The notes: generated by a model from the sequence alone, not told the origin. Counted from the first letter of the stretch, positions 11,263 to 24,014 are shown. The stretch: DNA of 64,000 nucleotides from Brassica napus (GCF_020379485.1 NC_063448.1:23273726-23337725), one strand, 5' to 3'. Made by a program: numbers and translations.

Positions 11263-12750
11263 CTAGATTTTGACCCGCACATCTAGGTTTTTACTGTTTA
11301 ATAAGATGTTTAATGATATTTCTAAACACATATTAGGTTTCTACAAATATATCTGGACTCGGAAGGATCCGAGTCGAAACCCCGTCCAAAATTCATAATA
11401 TCTGAACAAAATTTAATTTTAAACCCAAAATTGCGATATTCAAAACACTGATCCATATGCGAACGGAAACCTGAATGCCTATGACTAACTGATTCTGTAA
11501 AAAAAATAAAATAAATTATTAATCGGTTGAATTCTTGTCATGAATGAATATTTCATTCAAACTTGTGAAATTATTTTGGTTAACACGTAAAATAAATGTT
11601 TTCAAATTATTATGCTAAATATAATTAATAAAATAATTAGGAAGAGCGAAAAAAGAATGTAAAGATGTAATAAAAACACTTAAGATATGTAAGTTCTATT
11701 TTGTACTCTATAATAAATTAAGTAGGATTATTTGGAAAATACAATAAATAAAGTGGTTTTAATTAGTTGAAAAGAAAATAATAAAATGTAAGAAATCTCT
11801 TTAAAAATAGGTAAATTGTGCTTTGTACTTTAGTTTTAATAGAATATAATGTTGCCCAAGTTAATAACTCAATAATTAGTTAAGATCTTGAAGAATATTT
11901 TTAGTATTCATATATTGTGTTTTCCCTATATTGTATCTTCCAAATAGATTGGTTTGCTTGTAATAAATGATGTTGATTGTTACTCAAGTTTGAAACTCAT
12001 GAATTAATCAAAAACATCTTTTGAAAATATGTAAAAATTTTAAAATTATGAATACTATTATTTATTTCGCAATGAAAATAATATATTAGGAATTAAACAA
12101 TATTCATATTCAGCCTTGCATAAAGTATTTTTAAAAAAATGTATTTTAAATGGTAAACTTCATATTATTGTGATGAAATCCTAAATGGCAAGTAAACATC
12201 TTTTGAATATTTCTTTTAACTGTTTACAAAATTTGGTTACTAACGTTTTGTATAATATAAGAGATGATATGTATTGTATAGTTTTGTATAATATGAGAGA
12301 TGATCTGTATTGTATAAAGATAATATTAATTTTTGGCATGAATAAATTCAGGGTTTAACGATATGTAGGACGGTATATACTTTATACTTCAGTTATCTTT
12401 TAGGGTTTGTACATAGGGTAATGAGTTCTGTTTTTGTGGCATAGATATGCATGGAATAATATGTGAAAAGTTGATTTACAATACATTTAAGAAAGTAAAT
12501 AATAGTGGTTTAAACTTTCGATTGTTTTTCTTAGCATAGGAAATTTAATAATTGCTAAGTCCTTTGTCAAAAAAAGAAAGAATAAATGCTGCAATGTTAT
12601 TGGCTACTAAATCTTGGATAACAATTGGTTTATTTTTGATATATTTTAATTAGTTATGTTAAACTAAAATATAGGAATGGCAATGGTATGTAATTACCAA
12701 AGAAAATTATGGGCAAAATCCTATTTGTAGTTCAATTTTAATAGATTAGA
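11263..12750 (-). mobile_element. Helitron, minus strand (likely)
   Basis: Read on the minus strand, the 3' end is GACCCGC..AAAATCTAG, with CTAG at 11263-11266 preceded on the plus strand by A (the host T). The 5' end is TCTAATCTATTAAAA, whose first bases lie at 12750-12749. The 3' hairpin is eroded. The body is AT-rich with no coding frame seen. Its 5' terminus abuts the 3' terminus of the next minus-strand Helitron exactly. Confidence 0.5.
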
Positions 12751-14054
12751 CTAGATCTCGACCCGCGCAACCGCGTAGATTTTTGTTTTCATTTATTTTT
12801 ATATAAATATTTTTTTTTCAATTCTAAATTGGTATATATTAGAATATATATCTGTTTATCAATTTTTAAAACATAATAAGTTTACAGTATATTTTTTTCA
12901 TTGAATAGATTGTTTCAAACTTTCACATGTATTTGTATCTTATTATATATATATATTTTTGGATTATTATTTCATTATTAAAATCGTAACTATATATATA
13001 AAGATTAGTAAAATATTGTTTTATTGTCATATTCAAAGATATTGTAACATTTCACAAATTTAGAAAGTTTTAAAAAATTAAACTTTTCGCTTCATAAATT
13101 TATATTATCGAATAAATAATTAAACATTTAGTTTTTGTTTAATTTTTAAAATAAACTATATAGTTTAAAATTTGTTTTCATTGGTTTAAGGTAATAAAAA
13201 TTAATCATTGTTAGATAATATGATTTTTTGTTATTTAAATTTTTTTTATATAATTTTAAAAGTTAATATCGACAAATATTTAGATATTTAACATATGGAA
13301 ATACCTTAGGATAGCATTAAAAAAGTTTATGTCACAAATATAGTCTCTAAGGATCAAAATGACCGAAATGTTTTATTAAAGAGGTAAATATACACTAATA
13401 CCCCTAGGGTTAACTAATCCAAACCTTAGGGTTAAGAGTTAAGGGGTGGAGATTTGGGATTGAGATTTAAAATTTTATAAAACAGAAAATAAATATTAAA
13501 AATTTGAAAATAAAAATTTTAAAAATAGTTTCAAAAAGTATTTTTGAATTACAAAAAAAAATAAATATTTTTCGAAAAACAATTTGTTTTTAAAAAAAAT
13601 TATAAAAAAGTTCGAATTTGAAAACATATAATATTAAACTATTAAAATAATTAATTATTTTTATTTTATTTTCATTTTTTATGTATCTAGGGTGTTAGGG
13701 TCTTTTTACCTATTAAATAAAACATTTTGGTCATTTTCCTCTTTGTGGTATATTTTTGTGATCAAAACTTGAAAATGATCTATTTAGGAGAATTGCCTTT
13801 TAACATATGGAGGTATAATATTACAACATTAAATTATTTATATTTAATTTATATTATGTATAAATCCAATGGATCATCTATTGTTTAATTCCAATTATTG
13901 ATAGTCCAATAAAAGTTTCAGGTAGACCCAAAATTTAAATGATAAGATTAGAGATTAAATGTAACATAATTTTCTAGGAATAGGTCTATTAAGGCCATTT
14001 TTTTTTAAAATCACACATGAATCAAAGTTGTAATTTCTGTTTTAATATATAAGA
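12751..14054 (-). mobile_element. Helitron, minus strand, containing a MITE
   Basis: On the minus strand it begins TCTTATATATTAAAACAG at 14054, the start of a common Brassicaceae Helitron family. It ends with a small CGCG/CGCG hairpin (12764-12775 region), GGGTCGAGAT and CTAG (12754-12751). Host A and T flank it as expected. A 501-bp MULE-type MITE (13297-13797) is nested inside. No protein-coding capacity was seen. Confidence 0.6.
13297..13797. mobile_element. MULE-type MITE, copy 2
   Basis: It belongs to the same family as 5388-5675. Shared internal blocks include ACCCCTAGGGTTAACTAA and GTTAAGGGGTGGAG, plus CATTTTGGTCATTTTCCT near the right end. The termini are GGAAATACC..., and in reverse complement GGCAATTCTCC.... 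A 10-bp target duplication TTTAACATAT flanks it (13287-13296 and 13799-13808, one base of slack). It is longer than copy 1 because of AT-rich expansion in the middle. Confidence 0.75.
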
Positions 14055-16271
14055 TAAGATCATCGTTTGAATAGTTCAGTACTTTTAAGGATTTCATTAT
14101 TATGATTTATAAAAATAATCTATCATATTAAAACCATATTTATTTGGTTTGGTTTAGTTTATATATTGTCAGTTCTCAACTCTATACCAAAAAGTTATAA
14201 AGGTATTTCTACATATTTTCTAGAACGTAGTTTGTAACTAATTGAACTTTAACACCCAACATAAATGGTTTCAACAGAAACTTCAAAAAGGTCAATCTTT
14301 AAAAAACGAGATTTCTAGACTAATAAGACCAACCATAACGACAGTGTTGAAAATCAGTTTTAACAGTTGAAACCTTTGCAACGAGGGCGTTGATAAATTG
14401 AGTTAATCTAGGTGGCATCAACACCCGTTACAAAGTTTCAATTGTTGTAACTTTTTTTTTTGGCCAGCGTTGCCACGTGTCGCTTTCTGAGTGGATGTAT
14501 ATGTTTTTTTGTTTTTTTTATCCTTACCCAATAATTTAAATGCATTTATTATATAATAAATTTTTTTAAAAAAATATCAAAATTATATCAAAATTCAAGA
14601 TTTTTTTTAATCTATAAATAGAGACTACTCTCATTTCATTTGGATACAGAAAAACTTCTTTTTTCTTTATAATCAACTAATTCAATTTTTTTTTCCTTTT
14701 TTTGTTAAATAGATCCTAATAATAATCATTTTAAAAAGTAAGATAAGTATAATAATTCAAAATAAGTATTATTAAAAGTTATGTTATTTTAGTTTTTAAG
14801 TTAATTATTAATATATAATTATTATGTTGTAAAAACAAAAATATGAATTAAGAGTTATGGAGTAGTGTGTTGAATTTTTTTTAAACAATACTTTGTAGAA
14901 ATTTAGAATGAAGTGGGTGTTGAATAAATTACGTGGAAAAGAGAGAAGATGATGTGAAATGTTAAAAGGAGAAAATGAGGGTGTTGAACATGGAGAGGGT
15001 GTTAAAACTATTTGACTTGGTTAGAGAGTGCAAAAATATACAAAAGGATCATAGAGCAGATATATATGTTTAGTCAGATGACAAATCTAAATCATTCTCC
15101 AGAGATGGCTAGAGAAAAACACTCTACAATGCTTGAAGAAAATCAACTACACACAAGAATTTCTTACTGGAGAAGAATAACTATTGGGCCTGAACAACGA
15201 ACAAAAACAAAAATGCTATAAATATGATTACATCAGTCGTATCCCAAAAATGTAAAAAAAGTAACCTACACATTACATTACATTGCATAATGTCATATTC
15301 AGTGAATCAGTGCGTAGGGGGGGATACTTGGGTGAGGGTTTAAATTCCATGACTCATTGTAGCTGAGAGTAACAGTGAGAGTCGTTGGAAAATTTATTTG
15401 AAAGACATCGGTAAAAAAAAAGATTTTATTACATTAAATTATTTGACCTCTATATGCGCATATGTTTTCACAGTTATGGCCAATCACTTTTTGTCAAAGA
15501 AAAAGAGAACCAAATTCCATTTATTTTCCTAAGATTTGTCGTATTTTATTTTATTTGTGTAATAATAGAGAACTGCATGAACAGGTGGATGCAAGAAGAA
15601 CACATGTGTGCATGTTATATAACATTTTCAAACAAAAACTAACGATAGTAACAAATCAAGCAATATTTTCAAATATCCCCTCATCCAGAATAAAGATCGC
15701 ATTATTGTTGTATCGGTCTCAATTCAACTACGTCATAAATAAAAATGATCAGATACATACGAGAATGAGAATGAACAAAAAACACAATCGAAAAAGTTGA
15801 ATATTACAATTACAAAAAAGGTTAGATATTAAAATATATTAAAATATTTTGAACAAAAAATAAAAATCAAAACAAATAGAAATTGCTAAACTAAATAAAT
15901 ATAACTATCCCGCGCAAATAGAAGTACGAAAATAGAGTAGTACTAGAATTCCTCCCAAAACCAATCTATTTACATAATAGTAAACAAATATAATTAAATT
16001 TCAAAAGCGTAAATTACTTATGCACATCAAAGTACCTACCATACCATCGCTGACATCAATGACAATAACTTCGGACGAACCGAAATATTTGAAACAAAAG
16101 TTGTTATATCATACGTTCAAATGTTAATTTAGAATATAACAATTAAATTTACAACAAATTTTAAATATTATGGTATACAATTAACAAACAGTCCGCACTA
16201 AGCGCGGAAAAACCACCGGTTGTTCTTATAAATGAAAATTTAAGAGTCTATTAAATCAATGAGACATGCCT
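14055..16271. other. AT-rich transposon-like DNA, no gene recognised
   Basis: No gene can be supported. A possible TIR element spans about 14249-15010: it opens TTAACACCCAAC and closes GAGGGTGTTAA, but the inner arms match poorly and I see no clear target duplication. Small frames at 15012-15221 and 15454-15800 show no recognisable domain. A hairpin-like CCGC...GCGG motif at 16192-16206 resembles a Helitron end but lacks the CTAG. Confidence 0.3.
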
Positions 16272-16284
16272 GAATTTTAGAGAT

Positions 16285-17885
16285 TTTTTTTTTTTTTGAA
16301 TGAATGTAAAATTATATTCAGTCAAAACTGTGTTACATCTAGTGCTTCTGTTTTTATTTATATACTTAATCAACTAAAATAAAAGAAATCTTCTGTTTTC
16401 TATGTTGGATTTGGAACTTACCTTATTCCAAACCAAATGCGTAAACTCCTTTCCAAGTATGCATGACCCGTGGCTTTGACAGCAAGAAGGTGAAACCTTA
16501 TCGTTTTGTCGATAAGCTTACTCAGTATGGCAGCCGCTTTTGGTTCCTCTCCATGCCTTCTACCATTTCTTTCTCTCCAAATGCTATGGACTGCAACCTG
16601 AAGAGAGTATCTGATAAGAAACATTTCTGTTGGAGGGTAGCTTCTACCATAAACCATTTCCCCAATATCATCCCAGTCAGTGGTGAAATCATCCCTAAAA
16701 AACCCTTTCACCAGAGATTCCCACACTTCAGTCGAGTAAGGACACTGAAAGAAGAGATGTTGGCATGTCTCTTGAACTCCCTGACACATAACACACTCTG
16801 CGTTCACAGAGACATTCCAAGCTTGCATTTTGTCTCCCGTTTGCAATCTGTTCCTTCTCGCAATCCATAATATGAAAGAGTATTTTGGAGTAGACTGAGG
16901 GAACCATATACCTTGACTCCAAGCGCAAGTTTGATGCTCACTTCGCACATGTTGCCAGGTCTTCTTTGAAGAGAACTTACTCACAAATTTCCCTTCACCC
17001 CACTTCCAAAGCTTAACATCATCTTTATCATCTAACCCTCCAACATGCAGCCTATCAATCTCATCTTCTATATCATTGAAAATACTCTGTCTGTGCCTCC
17101 ACCGTTGATGATTTGATATAACATCTACCATCGTAGCGTTGTTTGCTATGCCCAGGGCAATAACGCCTCGATCACCTACCACCTCCTTAAGACACCCAAT
17201 CTGAGACCATACTTCGTGCCAGAATGAGGTATGACTTCCATTACCGACCTCAACCTGTATAAATTACCTTGCAATACTCCTCATCTTCAGTAGCTTTTTC
17301 CACATCCAAGATCCCAAGTTTGTGTTAACTGAGATCGACCAAAAAGACCCCTTCCTTATCAAGTAGCAATGGATCCATTTGACCCACAAGGAAGAGCACG
17401 ACGATGCTATTCTCCATATAAGCTTCAAGCAGTGAACATTATTTACTTCCTTCAAGGGTCTAATGCCCAAGCCGCCCTCATTCCTTGGTAGACAAATGTC
17501 TTGCCAGCTAACTTTTGCTTTCGTGGTTTTAAGATCCGGTCCAGACCACAAGAAGGCTGCGCAGAGTCGCTCTATCTCTTTCAGGCAGCTACTTGGTAAT
17601 CTGAAAGCAGCTAGCCAAAGTTTGCAAGACTCATAATGACTGAGTTGATCAGTTGATGCCGACCAGCGTGTGAGAGGAAACGACCAGTCCATGAACTCAT
17701 TCTTTTCCTGATCTTTTCCACTAAAGGCATGTAGTCATTTACAGTCATCCTCTTGGTGAGTAGAGGAAGGCCTAAGTACCGTACCGGCAATTGACCTGAA
17801 GCAAAGGGAAAGCATGATAGAATTTCTGATTCCTGCTCTCCAGTAGTACCAGCCATGTAGAGAGTTGACTTTTCCAAGCATGATA
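16285..17885 (-). mobile_element. 5'-truncated L1-type LINE with 13-bp target duplication
   Basis: This is a minus-strand insertion. The poly-A tail appears as a T run at 16285-16297, and the body reads toward higher coordinates. GAATTTTAGAGAT flanks both sides (16272-16284 and 17886-17898), a perfect 13-bp target-site duplication typical of target-primed reverse transcription. Only the reverse transcriptase C-terminus, connection domain, zf-RVT and 3' part remain; the endonuclease and the RT core are lost by 5' truncation. Confidence 0.9.
16418..17877 (-). pseudogene. LINE ORF2 C-terminal region (RT tail, zf-RVT), frameshifted
   Basis: Three minus-strand frames together give the tail of an L1-type ORF2. 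From 17877 comes EKSTLYMAG..LPVRYLGLPLLTKRM..YMPLVEKIRKRMSSW, the region after the RT palm. From 17692 comes WLAAFRLPSSCLKEIERLCA, then FLWSG..KAKVSW and EGGLGIRPLKEVN, ending near 17264. From 17182 to 16418 comes the zinc-finger RVT domain with FVSKFSSKKTW, PKYSFILWIARRNRLQTGDK and CVMCQGVQETCQHLFFQCPYS. Frameshifts separate the pieces (about 17650 and 17200-17260). There is no catalytic YADD or FADD, because the truncation removed it. Confidence 0.85.
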
Positions 17886-17898
17886 GAATTTTAGAGAT

Positions 17899-20259
17899 CT
17901 TATTGGATTACGAAACATATTGCACACCAACTTCACTAGAGCAAACCTTTAACAAGATGGATGTACGTTTGAGAGATCATTAACAAATTTGATGGCATCT
18001 TTTTGTGATAAATTTGGAGGGTCGAAGGTTTAGCTTTGAGCATGTGTGACATTTCATTACAGGTTTCCTACGAGATTTTTCATTGTCCATAAGTCTTGAG
18101 TGAATGATTCACAACTTCATATCCACCAACATAAATTCTATTGTATTTTTCCATTGAAAGTTATCCAGTGATGTTACGAAGAAATTAATAGCATTTCAGA
18201 TACTAGCTAAGACTTTCCTTCGAGAGAATTATCATTAGAGAAACAAATTTAATCACGTTATGTGAGTCCTTTCATGGTGACTGACTTGTTATACATACCT
18301 GAAAACATCACAAACGGAACTGGAGGATAATTTGGATCCCCATGCCTAGATGAAGGGGGCAATTAAGCAGCAAACTGAGACAGCCGTCAGCTCTTTTAGA
18401 GGGTTTAGTTAGTGAAAGCACTGAAAACACATTTTGACACATGAGCGGATGGTTGGGTGTGAGATTGGTGATGGAACCAAGTAGTTGGTTGTAAAACTCT
18501 CCCTACTTAGTCGATGGTCGATGGTGGTCGAGTGGTGCCCTTGCGAATCAAAATGAACTAAAAAAAGAAAGAGTTAATTAACAATGCTAATAAACAGAGA
18601 AAACAAAATGGATAAGGTGGAAATGGTTGATGGTCGATGAGATGGCCGATTGATGGAAAACAATCCAATTGGTTTTAAATTCTTATTGGATCGATTTAGT
18701 GGATGTATGGATATGGATTGACTTGCTCAATATGGTGGGTTGATTGTCTTTCTCAATCTGTGAACCAAGAGTCCCTGACTCACACAAACAAACTAATATT
18801 CACAAATCAGTAGAAATGAAGTGCTTCTCGGTTCTCACACTTGAATTCATAATGAGAATCAATTTAATTCAAGACATAATTCTTTGAGAATATGGAAAAA
18901 AAATGGTAGATCTATTTAGAGATTGAAAGGTGATTTACAAATGAAGATTAAGCTGAGCTTACCTAGGCTTGTTGCTCAATTCTCAAAGATAGAAAAATTT
19001 TAAGGAAACATATCAAACAAAAATCTAAATGTTGGAGGGTTTGAAAGGATTTAGCTGAGTCAAAGGATATTATTTGACTTTCTTGATTCTTGACAAATTT
19101 GGCATGAACTAGTGATGTTCGGGAGTGTCCAGGTTCGTTACAAATATCAAAAATCCCCAGAAATAAGAAAAAAAGCCGTTAGAACTCTTTGACTGAAAAT
19201 GTACATGAAACCAAATAAGAAAGGCCAGTCAATATGAGACTTTAAGTGATAAAGTGCGTTTTAATTCTTCTTTTAATGTATTCAACCTTCTCTGGTTTGT
19301 GGAAAATCAATAGGGTCGGCATATCTTGGTTGGTAATGTGCAAAACAATTTGGGATATCTAACTTGCCACAATTAGCTCCAGTTTACTTTCTTGGAATTT
19401 AAGTGGGATCCATCAGATATAGTGTGGTATGGGGTTCCATAAAGTGTTTTAAGGACTTCTAGAAGAAGAACAAAGCAGCATGACTTCCACAATTAAGTTT
19501 TGCTTGGTGCAAAGATCTTCTGAATAAGGTAAGTGTAGAACCGGTTTGACCCATCTTAATAAATTGAGCATATCCTGATATTTATGATCTTTCTCCTGGT
19601 TTTGGGCTTTGTTGGCTTGGTAAAAGATCCATTTTGAATATCATGATTGGATTTTTTGAAGGATGTTTTATAGTTGGACTGTGGAATCCATTTTAGTTGG
19701 TTGATACTCTTAGAAGAATGTGTTGCAGAACCTCGAGTTTGTAACTTGCACAACTTTCTGGTCCATTCAGATTTTAGGATGCTTCCACTTGGTTTTGACA
19801 CATTGTTGAGTGTAGAATTCAAGCTCTTGGTTGGTGAGATATGTTTTTTAAATACACATATGTTGTAGTCAGTTCTTCAGTTGGTTGAATGATGTATTTG
19901 GTTGGTCCAGCTACAATTCTGGATATTGCATCACAGTTCCACCTAAATCTCAAAACCACTGAAAGTGAAAAACCAGCTAAAAATATGAATAACATACCAT
20001 CTTAAATATTTTTCCGAATGAACAATTTTGTTGAAGAAGAAAACACTACATGGTGTTGAAGCCTCTGTACTATCATATCAATCCCTTAGAGAGTTCACAA
20101 TTAACCAATTATCCAAATCATAAGCAATCAAGGCCTAAAATTCAATCATTGCTTTTCTACCTTCTTTGATAAATAGCAGTATGGGACAAGAAATGATTTT
20201 GCATGACTTTGATCGGATAAACGAATAAATGCTACACTATTAAAATGACTTCATCGGCC
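17899..20259. other. Unresolved 2.4-kb block
   Basis: This block has moderate GC and no long frame. The largest frames (19556-19822 minus, 88 codons; 19674-19868 plus) overlap and show no domain. Phrases such as GATGGTCGATGG (around 18510 and 18630) recur. I see no LTR, TIR or poly-A border. It could be internal non-coding DNA of an old retroelement. Confidence 0.3.
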
Positions 20260-20399
20260 TGTGACGGCCACCAGAGACAAATTTTTCTCCACCTATATCT
20301 TATAGAATTTGAAGGTTCAATATTATTGATATAAGGGTTTACAATATATACAACAGTTTATGACCAGAGTATGGAAATTCATAAACAGAGGATCCTAGA

Positions 20400-20431
<32 letters not shown>

Positions 20432-20444
20432 TATCTTCTTTACA
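20260..20444 (-). repeat. 3' LTR of the copia element, with AT microsatellite
   Basis: The LTR starts (minus strand) TGTAAAGAAGATATCTC at 20444 and seems to end around ..GGCCGTCACA at 20260. A (TA)n run at 20401-20427 lies inside it. The other LTR remnant (23020-23086) has CATATAAACG in place of the repeat, so the microsatellite expanded after insertion. Confidence 0.7.
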
Positions 20445-20734
20445 CGCCCCCGCAAGATAGAGGGAGGTGAGTCACTCCAATCTTGTTGGAAGCTGTGATG
20501 AATGCATGTCTTGTACGGTTTGGTTAAGGCGTCTGTTAACTGATATTTGGAGGAGACATGAGAGACACACTATGAGCCTGACTGAACCAGACCTCTTATG
20601 TAGTGATAATCCAAGGCTATTTGCTTCATGCACGAGTGAAATACTGGATTGACACTTAAGTAGGTTGCACCAACATTATCACAATAGATGACTGGTGTTG
20701 TGGGCAATGTGATCTTCAAATCGGTCAGTATGTT

Positions 20735-22435
20735 TCAGATCCATCGAACTTTTGAAGCAGCGTTGGCAATGGCTCGATATTCTGCTTCCATAGATGAGCG
20801 AGCTACACCATTCTGCTTCTTTGTGGACCAGGAGATCGGTTGTTTGCAAAGATAGATGACGTACGCATTGGTGAAGACATAGTCATCAACATGACCAGCC
20901 CAATCTGCATCTGATAATGCATGAAGAATCAGAGGATTATGAGCCTGCAGTAGAATACCATGTGTAGTAGTCCCTGCAAGATAGTGAAGCACTCGCTTAG
21001 CAGCTTGCCAATCCTCATCAGACAGACGATGCATGAACTGTGAGAGACTTTCACAGCAAACGCAATGTCAGGACACGTAAAAGAGAGGCATTGAAAATTG
21101 CCTACAACCATCATGTACTCCGGGGCATTTTGAAGAGGTGTACCCGATTTAAGATAAGAGTTTTGGAGTCGTTTGCATAGGTGTCGCAATCGACTTGGCT
21201 GCAAGCATGTTAGTCTCCGCCAAGAGATCTAGTATATACTTGCCTTGCATTAGATGTAGACCCTGCTTCATACGGGTGACTTCAATCCCTAGAAAGTAGC
21301 TGACATCACCCTCATCTTTAAGTCATAACCGAGATCCTAAAGCTTCAATGATGCGTGAGGTTGCATCATGATTATTCCATGTAACAAGAATGTCAGCTAC
21401 ATACAACAAGACATAGATGAGAATGGTTTCACTGGATAAAATAAATTAAGAAGCATCTGCAAAGCTGTTAACAAAGCCGATTTGAGTGAGAAAATTCTTC
21501 AATTCCATGTACCATGTACGCAGAGCTTGTTTAAATCCATATATTGCTTTTTTCAAGCGACAAACATGGTGTGGTCTATCAGGATCCAGAAAGCCTGGAG
21601 GCTGTTCCATGAAAACCTCCTCGTCCAAAGTCCCATGAAGAAATACCTGATATACATCAAGTTGTCCAACCGTCCATGAGTTTTTCACAGCCTGACCGGG
21701 AACCAATCTTTTTTGTCACATATTTTATCACCGGACTGAACATTTCTTTATAATCTAGACCATACTGCTGATGCTTTCCTTTCGCAGCCAAGCGTGATTT
21801 CGTTTGCAAGCTTACCAGTAGTAAGTAAGTAGATTGTGCTACAGGAACAATATCAGGAGCTGACGGTTTGAATCTTGACCATTGGCTCTTTGGATGGTGG
21901 AGGTAGGGACATTGGTTGAGCCAGTTAGCCTTTGAGTAGATTGTGTCGGTTGGTTTGGGTTAGTAGGTTGGCCAGTGGGGCTGAGAGATGGAGAAGAAGA
22001 AGTAGATGCAGTGGAGGAAGTAGATGAGTGTGAAAAAGAAGGCAATACCTGAGATGGAGCTGGAGTTGGAGCAAACGTCTGAGATAATGTAGGCAGGTGA
22101 GGGCATGAGCTCGAAGGTGTGAGAGGCTGAACCAGTGGAACTTTACTGAATGCATGTGATGTTGTACCATGAATCTCTTCTAAATTGACGAGCACTAGCT
22201 TGAGCTTTAGGTGATGCCATTGTTCGAAACAGATAAGTTTACTCATCAAAATGAACATGCCGCGACGTATACATTCTGCCTGTTGTCAGCTCCAGACACA
22301 AGTATGCACTCTGAGTAAGAGAATAACCCATGAACGCACAAGGTTTAGACCTGTCGTCTCGTCTAGCTTGTAAGCAGTGTAAGGCCTAAGCCATGGAAAG
22401 CATAGACAACCAAAACTCCTTAGATTTTCATAATA
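20735..22435 (-). pseudogene. copia pol remnant (integrase scrap, RT, RNase H)
   Basis: From right to left on the minus strand: around 22300-22435 is the end of integrase (SAYLCLELTTGRMYTSRHVHF type phrase). It is followed by a Ser/Thr/Pro-rich linker frame (21839-22258). Reverse transcriptase follows at 21446-21706 with QLDV..VFLHGTLDEEVFMEQ, PPGFLDPDRPHHVCRLKKA and IYGFKQAL. The catalytic YVDD box reads YVADIL (about 21395-21412), so one catalytic aspartate is lost. RNase H is at 20735-21034 with RVLHYLAGTT, SDADWAGHVDDYV and SSMEAEYRAIANAA. Frameshifts and stops separate these blocks. The element cannot mobilise itself. Confidence 0.85.
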
Positions 22436-23010
22436 CGGTGTTCCTCCAAGCAACCTCTGGTATGGTGATTGATTGTCCAGCAACCTCTGGGTTTCCATGG
22501 TATCGTTGGAGTTGCAGGGAAGGGAGACGCGTTCTGCTGCATATCTTGGAGTTGAGGACAACGTTGTGTGCTATGTCCATGCGTGCTGAAGATTTGACAA
22601 CGGTCAAGGTAGAAACATGGCTGACGGTTACATGAGCGATTGTATTGCTTCTGGTTGTTTTCATTCCAATTTTTTTGTTGCTTGGAAGCATAACGCTGGT
22701 TCTGCTGATTCTGACGCGAGTTGTTGTTGTCGTTGTTGTTGTAATCAACATTATCAAAGAACCGTAGATGAGGTGCTGGAGCCGCATAGAGTAGCTTGAG
22801 TTCGTTGTTTAACAGTTGTTCATGAAGCTCAGTCAAGGACGGTGGTGTGTCCCGGGCTTCAAATTGATCAACAATATGTTTGTACTCATCGAGAAGCCCC
22901 TCTAGTATGAACTCGATTTGATCCTCGAGTTCCAGAGGCTTACCAAGGATAGCAAGCTGATCAATTCGCATGGTGAAGCCTTGAAAGTATTCATCTATCG
23001 TGCGGTTTCC
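22420..23010 (-). pseudogene. copia gag (UBN2-type) with broken CCHC knuckle
   Basis: The minus-strand frame reads TIDEYFQGFTMRIDQLAIL, then EDQIEFILEGLLDEYKHIVDQ and SLTELHEQLLNNELKLL, the UBN2-type capsid core of copia gag. An Asn-rich linker (from about residue 78) follows. The zinc knuckle reads CQIFSTHGHSTQRC: the second cysteine of the expected CX2CX4HX4C is Phe. The N-terminal part of gag is missing, because the 5' LTR remnant abuts the coding sequence at about 23015. The frame runs on toward integrase remnants without protease. Confidence 0.8.
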
Positions 23011-23086
23011 TTTTTTATGAGCAGAGTATGAAAAGTCATAAACAGATGATCCTAGAACTACATATAAACGAGATATCTTCTTTACA

Positions 23087-24014
23087 TATCTATCCAGTGT
23101 CTTAAAATAATATTTTATGTGCTCCCTAAAGTTATTATGTTACTAACTTAAATAAACCTACAAACTTTTTTTTTTATAAAAAAGCATATATCATGTTTCA
23201 TTTGTAACCCAAATCCCATGCAATTCAACTTGTAATTTACAGATGACCACAGAGCTTTGTTGGTTGAACTTTCGATATAATATATTTTTTTTAAAACACA
23301 TGATTATTTTTGTTTACAAAATTTTATTTAATAGAAATTATAAATGCATCCATAATTTATTTATTGGAGAGTTTTCAAATATGACCTAAATTTCAAATCA
23401 ACTTCGAAGGTAATCTTTTTTGGAGTTACATTGACCCTATTAACTTCAGAAGGTCAAGTTATTCATGAAAATGTCACTATTTTTTTTTCTGAAAAATGAT
23501 TGTTTTACTCTATCTTCCTTATCTTTTTCTTTTAGTTACAACATTGTTAATATCATCAATACACCAACCACCATGAACATCTAATGTCAAGCTCTAAATG
23601 CACCTAAAATCAACATCTACATCTTCATATTCTTATTTCTTACACACACAAACAATTTTCCTGTCACTTCCCCTCTTATTTCATCCCCTTATTAGGTTAC
23701 TCAATTTCATGATTCTTAGTCAAGAACGAGTTAGTAACTTGCATTAGAAGTGATGTGTAATTGGAAAAGCTAAACATGAATCATACCGGATCTAAGAATG
23801 ATATTTGATTTTTTTTAGATCTGTTTCATGAACAAGACTTCTAAGTCTTCTGGTCATTGCTAGGTTAATTTTGCAACCGACTATTTTCTGTGTTTTCCGT
23901 AGAAGACTTTTAGAGAAGTTTTCCTCTTAAATTTTGATTTCCCACTTAATTCATGTGAAGTCTTCCGTGAGAGTCTACTTGAGAATTTTGTTCGTGAAGT
24001 CTGCTATGTAGTCT
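23087..24014. other. AT-rich intergenic DNA, no gene seen
   Basis: No supportable frame or element border was found. Several GAAGTCTTC / AGTCTTCT phrases (23840-24005 and again 24470-24500) recur, a motif cluster that looks like part of an old repeat. Confidence 0.3.

Larger units (their letters stand above)
20260..23086 (-). mobile_element. Decayed Ty1/copia retrotransposon
   Basis: This is a minus-strand copia element. The 3' LTR lies on the left (about 20260-20444), and in minus reading it begins TGTAAAGAAGATATCTC. A purine tract (CTTGCGGGGGCG, plus-strand 20445-20456) sits immediately inside it. A remnant of the matching 5' LTR is at about 23020-23086, again with TGTAAAGAAGATATCTC. Between them lie gag, scraps of integrase, reverse transcriptase and RNase H in the copia order. 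Large deletions (5' LTR interior, gag start, most of integrase) and stops make it defective. Confidence 0.85.

Noticed and set aside
15240..15300. Palindromic ACATTACATTACATTGCATAATGTCA stretch as a regulatory site
   Set aside because: Simple ATTAC repetition without an adjacent gene.
16182..16215. Helitron 3' end with CCGC/GCGG hairpin
   Set aside because: No CTAG (CTRR) at the right distance on either strand.
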